From: CAYMLQ01 sp964390795
GTDB taxonomy: Bacteria; Verrucomicrobiota; Kiritimatiellia; RFP12; UBA1067
Reading direction: 5' to 3'
DNA length: 7,426 nt
Assembly: GCA_964390795.1 (NCBI GenBank)
Contig: CAYMLQ010000306.1
Coordinates: 1 to 7,426, forward strand
Below, piece by piece: positions 1 to 7,117 of this stretch. The notes beneath the pieces are model-generated. The model worked only from the letters and a program-made list of their open reading frames with translations. It did not search any database and was not told the DNA's origin. Numbering within the stretch: the first letter of the stretch is position 1; the number at the start of each line of letters is the position of its first letter. The position numbers and the translations under genes are program-made.

Positions 1-1064
1 AGCGTCTCGGCCGCCGCGCGTCCCGACTGCGCCGCGATGTGGATGCCCTTGATGCGCAGCGTGTCCACCAGGCCCGCGCCGTCGCCCACGATCAGCACGC
101 CGTCGGCGACCACTTTCGGGACGGAGTAGTAGCCACCCTCGGGAATCACCTTCGCGCCATACGCCACCGATTTGCCGCCCTTGATATGCTCGGCCATGAC
201 CGGGTGCGCCTTGAATTTCCGGAAGAGCAGGTGCGGGTCCATCTCGGGCCGCGCATAGTCAAGCGCATAGGCGAAGCAGATCATGACCTGCGTCGGCGAC
301 ACGTGGTACACGAAGCCGCCGCCGTAGGTGGACCAGTCCGAAGGGTAGCCGAACGTGTGCGCGATCTCACCGGTGCGGGCCTCGTTGGCCGGCACCTCGA
401 CGACCTCTTTGATGCCCACCGCATACGATTGCTCGCGACGCCCCACGAGGCCTTTGCGAGCGATCAGCTTGTCGGTCAGGATGCCGCACGCGCCCTCGCC
501 CAACACAACCACCTTGGCGTGGATCTCCTCGCCCGGCGTGTAGTTCGACTTGGGCTTGCCGTCGCGGTCCACGCCCTTGTCGCCGGTCCGCACGCCGGTC
601 ACGCGCCCCTTGCTGTCCTCAATCAGTTCAATCGCCGCGAAACCGGTATAGACCTCGGCGCCCTCTTTTTCGCAGAGCTGCGCAAAGTACTGGGTCAGCT
701 TGGTCAGCGACCCCACCGGATACCCGTGCGCGTTCATCATCGGCGGCACCCACGGGATCTGCATCGCGCGCTTGGCGTCGAAGAGCATGTGGAACGCCTC
801 TTTGCCGACGCGCGCCTCGACCGGCATTTTGGCGAACTCCTCGTCCGTCAACAACCCCTTGAAGCCGCTCGGGTCGATCACCGCGCCGGAGAGCACGTGG
901 TTGCCCACGCTGCGGCTCTTCTCGATGATGATCACGCGCGGCAGCGACTTGCTGCCCTGTGCCTTCAGCGTGCGCAACAGCGCCAGCGCCGTAGACAGCG
1001 AGGCGATTCCCGCGCCTACGCAAAGGATATCGGTCTGTATCACCTTTTTCGTCGTGTTCGCCAT
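1..1064 (-). CDS. Electron transfer flavoprotein-ubiquinone oxidoreductase (ETF-QO), 3' end cut by window edge
   Basis: This open frame has no stop in the window; I translated about 354 residues from ATG at 1064 (start MANTTKKVIQTDILCVGAG). ETF-QO proteins take electrons from reduced ETF and pass them through FAD and a 4Fe-4S cluster to membrane quinone. Visible signatures are an N-terminal dinucleotide-binding loop (G17, A18, G19), the HVLSGAVIDP segment that follows the first beta-alpha-beta unit, GYPVGSL at 114-120, a GKPKSNYTPGEEIHAK segment before the LGEGACG strand (188-194), and GDGAG...RIKG at 327-340, the second FAD contact. These match ETF-QO better than FixC, which lacks the PGEE(I/L)HAK region. 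The family is about 550 residues, so the 4Fe-4S cysteines lie outside the window. GGGGGAG lies 7 bases before the ATG and supports this start. It is the third gene after etfB and etfA, 65 bp downstream of etfA. Odd point: the third glycine of GxGxxG is Ser22. Confidence 0.9.
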   Translation of the reverse strand, partial: MANTTKKVIQTDILCVGAGIASLSTALALLRTLKAQGSKSLPRVIIIEKSRSVGNHVLSGAVIDPSGFKGLLTDEEFAKMPVEARVGKEAFHMLFDAKRAMQIPWVPPMMNAHGYPVGSLTKLTQYFAQLCEKEGAEVYTGFAAIELIEDSKGRVTGVRTGDKGVDRDGKPKSNYTPGEEIHAKVVVLGEGACGILTDKLIARKGLVGRREQSYAVGIKEVVEVPANEARTGEIAHTFGYPSDWSTYGGGFVYHVSPTQVMICFAYALDYARPEMDPHLLFRKFKAHPVMAEHIKGGKSVAYGAKVIPEGGYYSVPKVVADGVLIVGDGAGLVDTLRIKGIHIAAQSGRAAAET

Positions 1065-1099
1065 AACTCAGCTCCCCCAAAAATCGTCTTTTCAATAAC

Positions 1100-1126
1100 G
1101 GGGCGAACACGCAGGTTCGCCCCTAC
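1100..1126 (-). repeat. REP-like palindrome between etfA and ETF-QO
   Basis: Perfect 9-bp inverted repeat: GGGGCGAAC at 1100-1108, a 6-base loop at 1109-1114, and GTTCGCCCC at 1115-1123. On the minus strand the hairpin is preceded by GTAG (1126-1123, sharing its last G with the stem). GTAG plus a GC-rich palindrome is the layout of REP elements mobilised by RAYT (TnpA-REP) transposases, and palindromes starting GTAGGGGCG are scattered through many bacterial genomes. There is only one copy in this window, so dispersal cannot be shown here. On the transcript of the etf cluster it would fold 3' of the etfA stop. It is not followed directly by a U run (the nearest T5 is about 14 bases on), so it is a poor terminator but could act as an mRNA-stability or processing hairpin. 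Confidence 0.6.
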
Positions 1127-1129
1127 GAC

Positions 1130-2326
1130 CTACTGCTTGCGTCCTTGCAAGGCCTCGATCAGCATGGGCACGATCTCGAAAAGGTCACCGACGATGCCCA
1201 GATCCGCAACGCCGAAGATCGGCGCGTTCGGATCGCTGTTGACCGCGATGATCGTATCGGCGGCACGCATGCCCTCGAGGTGCTGGATCGCTCCGGAGAT
1301 GCCGAACGCGAGATAGATCTTCGGGCAAACGGTCTTGCCGGTCTGCCCCACCTGGTGCGCAGCCGAGATCCAGCCCGCGTCGACACAGGCGCGCGACACG
1401 CCCAACACGCCGCCCAGCAGGTCGGCCAGCTTTTTGAGCTGCTCCAGATTCTCGGCCTTTTTCAGGCCGCGACCGCCAGCGACGATGATCTCCGCTTCCG
1501 CGATATTCACCGACGAGGCATTGCGCTCAGTTCGCACGATCCGGGTACCCGCCGCCACCAGCTTGAGCGCCTCCAGCAGCGTCTCGCCCTTGCGCTTGGG
1601 ATCGGGCGTGTTCATCTTGAAAACCTTCGGGCGCACCGTCGCCATCTGCGGCCGATGGTTGGGCGTCATAATCGTGGCCATAATATTGCCGCCGAACGCC
1701 GGGCGCGTCTGGTGCAGCAGGCAGGTTTGCTTGTCGATCGACAGCGCCGTGCAGTCAGCGGTCAGCCCCGTGCGGTTGCGTACCGCGGCCTTGGCGAAAA
1801 AGGCGCGGCCCACGGCCGTGGCGCCCGCCAGAACCACCTCGGGCTTGTGTTTGGCGATAAGCTGGCTAAGCGCGTCCGTATAGACGTTGGCCTCATACTC
1901 CGCCAGCTCCGGCTGATCCACGACGTACACTTTGTCGGCTCCCGCGGCGATCAGGTGCGAAGCCGAGTCCGCAACGTGGTGCCCCAGCACCACCGCAGCC
2001 AGCTCGCAGCCGCGGTCGTTCGCCAGACGGCGGCCGGTGGACAGAAGTTCGTAGGCCACCTCCTGAACCTTGCCGTGGTGCTGCTCGGCGAAGACCCACA
2101 CGCCGGAAAACTCCTTGAGGTTCTTGGGCTTCGTGTCGGTTTCGGGCGCCGATGAGATCGCGAAGAACGGGCAGGCCTTGACGCAGGCGTTGCACGCGCG
2201 GCACTCCTCGGGCTTGAGCACCGCCAGCTTGCCCTCCATGTACAGCGCGTCAAAGGGGCACGCCGTGATGCACTTCTTGCACCCCTTGCACTTCGCGGGA
2301 TCGATGATGATCGGTGTGTCTGCCAT
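1130..2326 (-). CDS. etfA: Electron transfer flavoprotein alpha subunit with N-terminal 2x[4Fe-4S] ferredoxin domain
   Basis: 398 residues. Residues 1-60 form a bacterial-type ferredoxin: C13, C16, C19, C23 and C42, C45, C48, C52, each a CxxCxxCxxxCP motif, enough for two 4Fe-4S clusters. After a linker at about 60-70 comes the ETF alpha domain I (WVFAEQHHGKVQEVAYELL; TRPAFGGNIMATI). The C-terminal FAD domain has QVGQTGKTV (325-333), GISGAIQH (342-349) and DLGIVGDLFEIVP (375-387). This is the classic ETF alpha signature. Typical EtfA is about 310-330 residues, and the extra length is the ferredoxin domain. Ferredoxin-fused EtfA is known from anaerobes, for example LctC and CarE of Acetobacterium, where ETF bifurcates electrons. 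The ATG at 2326 is 3 bp after the etfB stop, so translation is probably coupled; AAGGGGG lies about 12 bases upstream, inside the end of etfB. The protein is cytoplasmic and pairs with EtfB. Whether it bifurcates is inference. Confidence 0.95.
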   Translation of the reverse strand: MADTPIIIDPAKCKGCKKCITACPFDALYMEGKLAVLKPEECRACNACVKACPFFAISSAPETDTKPKNLKEFSGVWVFAEQHHGKVQEVAYELLSTGRRLANDRGCELAAVVLGHHVADSASHLIAAGADKVYVVDQPELAEYEANVYTDALSQLIAKHKPEVVLAGATAVGRAFFAKAAVRNRTGLTADCTALSIDKQTCLLHQTRPAFGGNIMATIMTPNHRPQMATVRPKVFKMNTPDPKRKGETLLEALKLVAAGTRIVRTERNASSVNIAEAEIIVAGGRGLKKAENLEQLKKLADLLGGVLGVSRACVDAGWISAAHQVGQTGKTVCPKIYLAFGISGAIQHLEGMRAADTIIAVNSDPNAPIFGVADLGIVGDLFEIVPMLIEALQGRKQ

Positions 2327-2329
2327 GGC

Positions 2330-3121
2330 TTACGCAACCCCCTTGTCCTGCAACGCCTTCACAATCGCCTGAACCGCCCCGGACGGCTCCTCCCGCCCGT
2401 CCATGCGCAGCCCGCCGGTCTTGGTGGGCGGCGCGAAAATCTTGACGACCTTGGTCGGCGAGCCCTCGAGTCCGCACACGGACGGCGCCGCGCCGACGTC
2501 TTTCGCGCCCCAGCGCTGAATCGCAGCCTTCTTGGCCCCCATCCAGCCGCTCAGGCTCGCAAAGCGCGGCGTGGAAGCCTCCTTCACCACGGTCATCACC
2601 GCAGGCATCCGGCCCTCGATCACGTCCACGCCCTCATCCATCTGCGTCTCGACCGTGAAGATGCCGTCGCTGATCCGCACCGACTTCACATAGGTCACCA
2701 GCGGAAAATTCAGGAACTCCGAAACCCCGGGGCCGACCTGCGCCGTGTCGCCGTCGATCGCCTGCTTGCCAAAGAGCACCAGATCGGGTTTGGCGTTGAT
2801 CTTTTTGATGGCTTGGGCAATCGCATACGAGGTAGCCAGCGTATCGGCGCCCGCAAAGGCGCGGTCGGTCAGCAGCACGCCGTCATCCGCGCCGCGTGCC
2901 ATGGCCTCGCGCAGCACGACGTCGGCCTGCGGCGGCCCCATCGTAATGACTGTCACGCGCGCGCCATGGGCATCCTTGAGTTTCAGCGCCTCTTCGAGAG
3001 CGTACTCATCGAAGGGGTTCATGATGCTTTCGACCCCCTCGCGCATCAAGGTGTTGGTCTCCGGGTTGATACGGACGTTGGTCGTATCCGGAACCTGTTT
3101 GACACAAACGATAATATGCAT
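2330..3121 (-). CDS. etfB: Electron transfer flavoprotein beta subunit
   Basis: 263 residues starting MHIIVCVKQVPDTTNV, the usual EtfB N-terminus. It forms the FAD-containing ETF heterodimer with EtfA. Visible motifs: NPFDEYALEEAL (35-46), GPPQA (62-66), DRAFAGADTLATS (86-98), GKQAIDGDTAQVGPG (118-132), and the conserved TPRFASLSGWMGAKK segment before the C-terminal arm. The AFAGADTLATS and GDTAQVGPG forms match the CarD/LctB/Bcd-associated (group 2) EtfB proteins that bind a second FAD and NAD(H). They do not match the mitochondrial-type EtfB, which has an AMP there. The open frame extends upstream to another ATG at 3178, but I reject it: the added residues are unlike EtfB, that ATG overlaps the best -10 candidate, and GGGGAG lies 4 bases before the ATG at 3121. 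It is the first gene of the minus-strand cluster, followed by etfA after 3 bp. Confidence 0.95.
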   Translation of the reverse strand: MHIIVCVKQVPDTTNVRINPETNTLMREGVESIMNPFDEYALEEALKLKDAHGARVTVITMGPPQADVVLREAMARGADDGVLLTDRAFAGADTLATSYAIAQAIKKINAKPDLVLFGKQAIDGDTAQVGPGVSEFLNFPLVTYVKSVRISDGIFTVETQMDEGVDVIEGRMPAVMTVVKEASTPRFASLSGWMGAKKAAIQRWGAKDVGAAPSVCGLEGSPTKVVKIFAPPTKTGGLRMDGREEPSGAVQAIVKALQDKGVA

Positions 3122-3176
3122 GACTCTCCCCGTTAAACTCGCTTCGCTTGGGCCTTCGCCCCATTTGAACGGTAGC

Positions 3177-3210
3177 ATTAAAACACAAAATCATCCCGCC
3201 GTCATGTCAA
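3177..3210 (-). promoter_or_regulatory. Candidate promoter of the etfB-etfA-ETF-QO cluster
   Basis: On the minus strand there is an extended -10-like TGTTTTAAT (TG at 3185-3184, TTTAAT at 3182-3177). Two -35 choices exist: ATGACG at 3205-3200 with a 17-base spacer (4 of 6 to TTGACA), or a perfect TTGACA at 3210-3205 with a long 22-base spacer. The start of transcription would fall near 3170, leaving a leader of about 50 bases before the etfB ATG at 3121. The leader can form a small GGGC/GCCC hairpin (3150-3161). The placement is consistent with the etfB start chosen. Promoter calls from sequence alone are uncertain in an unidentified lineage. Confidence 0.45.
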
Positions 3211-3220
3211 CCATATGGTT
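3209..3220. promoter_or_regulatory. Perfect 12-bp palindrome, possible operator
   Basis: AACCATATGGTT reads identically on both strands. It overlaps the TTGACA at 3205-3210 on the minus strand by two bases and sits roughly in the middle of the divergent region, followed on the plus strand by C and seven T (3222-3228). A dimeric repressor or activator could bind here, but a 12-bp palindrome can also arise by chance and no second copy is seen. Confidence 0.3.
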
Positions 3221-3263
3221 CTTTTTTTCGGATAGCCCGGGCACCCTACCCCGCGTTCGAGGC

Positions 3264-3292
3264 TGGAGTACGCACACCGTTTTTGCTTTAAT
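3264..3292 (+). promoter_or_regulatory. Candidate promoter of the large DUF3857/transglutaminase gene
   Basis: TGCTTTAAT at 3284-3292 is an extended -10-like element (TG at 3284-3285, TTTAAT at 3287-3292). The hexamer 17 bases upstream (TGGAGT, 3264-3269) is a poor -35, with 3 of 6 matches, so the extended TG may compensate. Transcription would start near 3300, about 30 bases before the ATG at 3331. It is supported by its similarity to the divergent promoter candidate on the other strand. Confidence 0.35.
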
Positions 3293-3330
3293 ACTCCCGT
3301 ACCGCACTGGCGGTTAAGAAAGCGAGCCGC

Positions 3331-6300
3331 ATGAACTCCGATACCTTGACTATCATCCCCTTCCTTTTCGCTGCCACACTCCTGATCGCTGCCGAACCGC
3401 CGCCGGGCTTCCTGTCGGACCAGGCCGCCGCCATTGCCTCTGCCAAAACGGCCCAAGCCGGGCGGTTTCCCGACGCTGACCGCGTGCTGATCGAAGACCG
3501 CATCCTTGAGGTTTTTGAAACCGATGGCACCTCGGTCGCCTGGGACGATGAGTATTCGCTCGTCCTCACCGAAAAGGGCCGCCGCGAAAGCTCCTCCCAC
3601 CAGTTGTTCTTCGACGTGCACTACGGCACCTCGTTCGTGTTCCGCGCCGAAATCATCAAACCCGACGGACGCGTCATCCCGATCGACACGGAAAAGTATT
3701 CGCGCGTCATGACCGAGCCCGGCCAGATGGGTTCGAACATCTACGATCCCAATAACAAGATCCTGAGCTTCTCCATGCCCGGCCTGGAGATCGGCGACCT
3801 CTGCCATCTCGTCACCTGCCGGATCACCTCCAAGGCACGCGTGCCGGACACGTGGAGCGATTACACCGTTTTCGAATACGACCTGCCGATTCTCACCCTC
3901 GATTACAGCATTTCGGCCCCCGCCGGACGCCCCATCCGCCACAAGGCCCTGCGCGCGCCCGCTACAAACACCGTCACGTATGCGGAGTCCCCTCTTCCCG
4001 GCGGCCGCACGCTGCACACCTGGAAGGTGCGGAACGTGCCTCAAATGTTTCCAGAGCCGGACATGCCGCCGCTCCACACGCAGGTCCAGCGCCTGCTTCT
4101 CAGCACCATCGAAGACTGGCGCTCCGTCTCACGCTGGTACTGGAAGCTCTGCCAGCCAGCCCTTTCCAAAACCACCCCGGAAATGAAGCCCACCGTGGAC
4201 GCCCTGATCGCCGGCGCAGCGACGCGCGACGAGAAAATCCGCCGCGTCTTCAAGTTCGTCTCGCAGAACATCCGCTACATGGGCATCACCACGGAGGACG
4301 TCGCGCCCGGCTATGAGCCGCACGAGGTCGGCCTGACGTTCAAAAACCGCTACGGCGTCTGCCGCGACAAGGCAGCCCTGCTTGCCGCCATGCTGAGCAT
4401 GGCCGGGATTCCCGGTTACCCCGTACTCATCCACGCGGGCGCGAAAATGGATCCCGACGTGCCGACCCCGTTCTTCAATCACGCCATCACCGCTGTGGAC
4501 AAGCCCGGCGGCGGCTACATCCTCATGGATCCCACCGACGAGAACACGCGCGACCTGTTCCCCGCCTACCTCTGCAACCGCAGCTACCTGGTGGCCCGCC
4601 CCGACGGCGAGACGCTGCTGGTCTCCGATGTTTACCCCGCCACCAACAATCTCGCACGTATCGCGACCGACGGCACGCTGGACGAAACCGGCGCGCTGCT
4701 GCTCAAAACTGAAATCGTGTTCGAGGGCATCAACGACAACGCCTACCGCGGCCACTTCCTGCGTCAGAAGGCCGAGCAGCGCCGCAAGTTCTTCGAAGGC
4801 CTGCTGAAGAGCCGCTTCTCCGGCGCCGAAGTCCTTGAGTGCGTCATCTCGCCCGCTGACTTGCAGGACACGGAAACACGGCTCACGGTCTCTCTCACCA
4901 GCCGCCTGCCCGACTTCCCCGTGCGCGGCAACGGTCTCGATCTCGCCACCCTGCCCTGGCTCGGCACCGCCCTCGGCGTCGCCAACTTCGTGATCGGGCA
5001 GACCGGCCTCGAAAAGCGCCGCTACACCCTGGAGACCGGCATGACCTGCGGCATCGAGGAGCAGATCAACCTGACTATTTCCGCCGGACTCGGCGCAATC
5101 CATACGCTGCCTTCAGACGTTCGCATCGACCGCGCGGGCGTGCAGTTCGAAATGACTCAGTCTGCCACCAACGGCGCGCTCTCCGGCCAGTTGCGCTATC
5201 TGCTGAAGACGCCCGAGTTCGAACCGGCAGCCTACCTCGAACTCAAGCAGATCCTGAAGGAGATGGAGGCGTCCGGCCGCCGCAGGCCGCTGTTTGTCGC
5301 GCTGGACACGCTGGCGCACGATCAGGAAACGCTTTCGGAAGTGACGGACACGCGCCTGCTCACGCCTACCGCCTGGACAACCACCCAGACCTGGACCAAG
5401 CGGATACTGACCTATGCGGGCAAGAAGAACGGCTCGGAGCTGAAGTTCAATTATAACCCCGCTTGGCAAAGTATGGAGCTGGTCTCCGCCACCGTGTCAA
5501 ACGCCAACGGCTCGGTCTTCTCCGTGACGCCCAAGGAGATCAACCTCATGGACGCAGCCTGGTCCGGCGCCGCTCCCCGTTACCCTGCCGCCAAAACGCT
5601 GGTCGTGAATCTGCCCGGCGTGGAGACGGGCAGCGTGATCTGCGTCACCACGCGCTCCACGCAAACAAACGCCAGTTTCTACAGCCACAGCCACGCGTTC
5701 GGCGGCACCGAACCGGTGCTGGCTGAAACCTACCGGCTCACCTTCCCGCGCGCGCTCAAGCCGGCCCTCCAGACGTTCCATTTCAGCAGCGTCGCCTTCA
5801 CCGCCGTGACCAACGACGAGGAGATCGCCTGCACGTGGCACGCAGCCGCGCCGCCCGTGATCCGTGCCGAAGAGCAGCTCCCGCCCTGGCATTTCCACCA
5901 GCCGGCCCTGTTCATTTCGTTTGGCGACTGGCGCGCCTATGCGCGAACGCTCCGGCGCGCGTTTGACAACGCCTCCGACGGGGACGAGGCCGCCCGCCGT
6001 CGCGCCAAGGAGCTGGTCAAAGGCATCCAGGCGCCGCGCGCCCGCATCCTCGCGATCCGCGACGAGGTTCTGCGCACCGTCAGGCCCGCAGGCCCCTCCT
6101 TCCTGGAGCTGCCGCTTGCCAGCCTCTCTGCGCCGGACCGCACGTTGGCCGACCAATACGGCCACGCCGCTGACCGCGCCCTCCTGCTGGCCGCGATGCT
6201 CGAAGCCGCAGGCTTCAGCGCCGGCCTGGTCTTCGCGAGCAGCGACACCACGGACTTCGCCGCCTATTCTCAACCGCAGCGCGACGTGCCCCAGCGCGGG

Positions 6301-7110
6301 TTCTATCACAATCCGGTGGTTGCCGTGAAGCTGGACGGGGACACGCTCTACTTGAACGAGGGCGACCAGTACGACGAACTCGGCACCTCCGCCCTCGACA
6401 CCGCACCCGCACTCACCCTCTCGGGAAAGCAGCAGTCGCTCGCCGTTGCACCGCTCTTCCGCAACACGTCGAAAGACGCGTGGTCGATCGATCTCGACGA
6501 GCGCGGCACGGCCCGCATCACGGTCACCAACTGGTTCTTTGGCACCCGTACGGGTCCGTTCCGCAAACAGTATGCCGAGATGCTGCCCGAGGACCGCCGC
6601 CGCCACCACCTCGAGCTGGTCGGAGCGCTGGCGAAGTCCGCGTTGCCAGCCTCCGAGCTGGTCACAGACACGGTCGCTTACCCAGGTCTCCGCACCTTTG
6701 CGGTCACTGCGGAAAATTACGCCGTTGTCGAGGGAAACACGCTGACGCTGATGATTCCCGAGGTGGCCGGCGCGCTTCTGCCCCTGCGCGCCGACACGCG
6801 CGAGAACCCGCTGTTCCTTGGCTCCAACGGCGATGCGGAACTGGTCTGCCGCATCACGCTGCCGCCCGGCTACACGCGCCTGCCGCTGCTGCCGGATCCC
6901 AAGCAATGGACGCTGCCCTGCGGCTTCGGCACGCTCGACTATCGCGTGGAGGTGGCCACGCGCTCCGACGGGCGCCGCGAAGTCCGCATCACCCGCCACC
7001 ACACCTTCGGCAGCGGCGAAGCCTCGCCCGAACTTTATCCCGCGCTACTGGAGTACAACCGGCGCTTCACGCACCCTTCCACGCGCACGCTGGTGGCCGA
7101 GCGCCCCTGA
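3331..7110 (+). CDS. Exported tandem DUF3857-transglutaminase-like protein, second half apparently inactive
   Basis: 1259 residues, no sub-gene breaks. Residues 1-21 (IIPFLFAATLLIAA core) look like a signal peptide, so the protein probably acts in the periplasm or outside. Copy 1: DUF3857-like beta domain at about 45-235 (SMPGLEIGD at 148-156), transglutaminase-like core at about 295-405, DUF3858-like beta region at about 425-645. The core has GVCRDKAALLAAML with C344, NHAITAV with H384, and LMDPTDE with D400: an intact Cys-His-Asp triad. Copy 2 repeats the plan: NLPGVETGS near 760, a second core at about 895-1015 (YGHAADRALLLAAML), and a C-terminal region at about 1030-1259. There the Cys position is Ala946, the His position is Asn994 (His993 adjacent), and the Asp position is Asn1009 or Glu1010. 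DUF3857/transglutaminase proteins usually have one unit of about 600-700 residues. Substrate unknown; protease, amidase or cross-linking activity are all possible. The ATG at 3331 is preceded by AAGAAAGCGAG, a weak ribosome site. No partner gene is visible. Confidence 0.85.
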   Translation: MNSDTLTIIPFLFAATLLIAAEPPPGFLSDQAAAIASAKTAQAGRFPDADRVLIEDRILEVFETDGTSVAWDDEYSLVLTEKGRRESSSHQLFFDVHYGTSFVFRAEIIKPDGRVIPIDTEKYSRVMTEPGQMGSNIYDPNNKILSFSMPGLEIGDLCHLVTCRITSKARVPDTWSDYTVFEYDLPILTLDYSISAPAGRPIRHKALRAPATNTVTYAESPLPGGRTLHTWKVRNVPQMFPEPDMPPLHTQVQRLLLSTIEDWRSVSRWYWKLCQPALSKTTPEMKPTVDALIAGAATRDEKIRRVFKFVSQNIRYMGITTEDVAPGYEPHEVGLTFKNRYGVCRDKAALLAAMLSMAGIPGYPVLIHAGAKMDPDVPTPFFNHAITAVDKPGGGYILMDPTDENTRDLFPAYLCNRSYLVARPDGETLLVSDVYPATNNLARIATDGTLDETGALLLKTEIVFEGINDNAYRGHFLRQKAEQRRKFFEGLLKSRFSGAEVLECVISPADLQDTETRLTVSLTSRLPDFPVRGNGLDLATLPWLGTALGVANFVIGQTGLEKRRYTLETGMTCGIEEQINLTISAGLGAIHTLPSDVRIDRAGVQFEMTQSATNGALSGQLRYLLKTPEFEPAAYLELKQILKEMEASGRRRPLFVALDTLAHDQETLSEVTDTRLLTPTAWTTTQTWTKRILTYAGKKNGSELKFNYNPAWQSMELVSATVSNANGSVFSVTPKEINLMDAAWSGAAPRYPAAKTLVVNLPGVETGSVICVTTRSTQTNASFYSHSHAFGGTEPVLAETYRLTFPRALKPALQTFHFSSVAFTAVTNDEEIACTWHAAAPPVIRAEEQLPPWHFHQPALFISFGDWRAYARTLRRAFDNASDGDEAARRRAKELVKGIQAPRARILAIRDEVLRTVRPAGPSFLELPLASLSAPDRTLADQYGHAADRALLLAAMLEAAGFSAGLVFASSDTTDFAAYSQPQRDVPQRGFYHNPVVAVKLDGDTLYLNEGDQYDELGTSALDTAPALTLSGKQQSLAVAPLFRNTSKDAWSIDLDERGTARITVTNWFFGTRTGPFRKQYAEMLPEDRRRHHLELVGALAKSALPASELVTDTVAYPGLRTFAVTAENYAVVEGNTLTLMIPEVAGALLPLRADTRENPLFLGSNGDAELVCRITLPPGYTRLPLLPDPKQWTLPCGFGTLDYRVEVATRSDGRREVRITRHHTFGSGEASPELYPALLEYNRRFTHPSTRTLVAERP

Positions 7111-7117
7111 CGCTCGC

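Larger units (their letters stand above)
3122..3330. other. Divergent intergenic region between etfB and the large exported-protein gene
   Basis: 209 bp with no credible gene. It is less GC-rich than its flanks between about 3165 and 3230. It holds the two candidate promoters and the palindrome listed separately, a T7 run at 3222-3228, and a weak hairpin pairing GGATAG (3230-3235) with CTACCC (3246-3251, one mismatch on the plus strand) around a CCCGGG-containing loop. No riboswitch or small RNA was recognised. Confidence 0.8.

Noticed and set aside
39..1316. 425-codon plus-strand open frame
   Set aside because: It runs antisense through the ETF-QO gene and into the end of etfA. Its product is rich in His, Arg and Ala with no family motif, as expected from a GC-rich shadow, whereas the minus strand gives clear ETF-QO and EtfA sequences.
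1145..2155. 336-codon plus-strand open frame
   Set aside because: It is antisense to etfA, which has full-length EtfA motifs and two ferredoxin cysteine clusters on the minus strand.
2330..3178. Longer EtfB starting at the ATG at 3178
   Set aside because: The 19 extra residues do not resemble EtfB N-termini, that ATG overlaps the best -10 candidate, and a good GGGGAG site precedes the ATG at 3121.
3209..3230. Palindrome plus T7 run as a plus-strand intrinsic terminator
   Set aside because: The stem would be AT-rich with essentially no loop, and no plus-strand gene lies upstream to be terminated.
5497..7002. 501-codon minus-strand open frame (with similar ones at 3202-4077 and 4129-5103)
   Set aside because: All lie antisense to the 1259-residue gene, whose plus-strand frame carries the recognisable domains and triad. 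The antisense products are low-complexity Ala/Arg/Gly/Val sequence with no motif.
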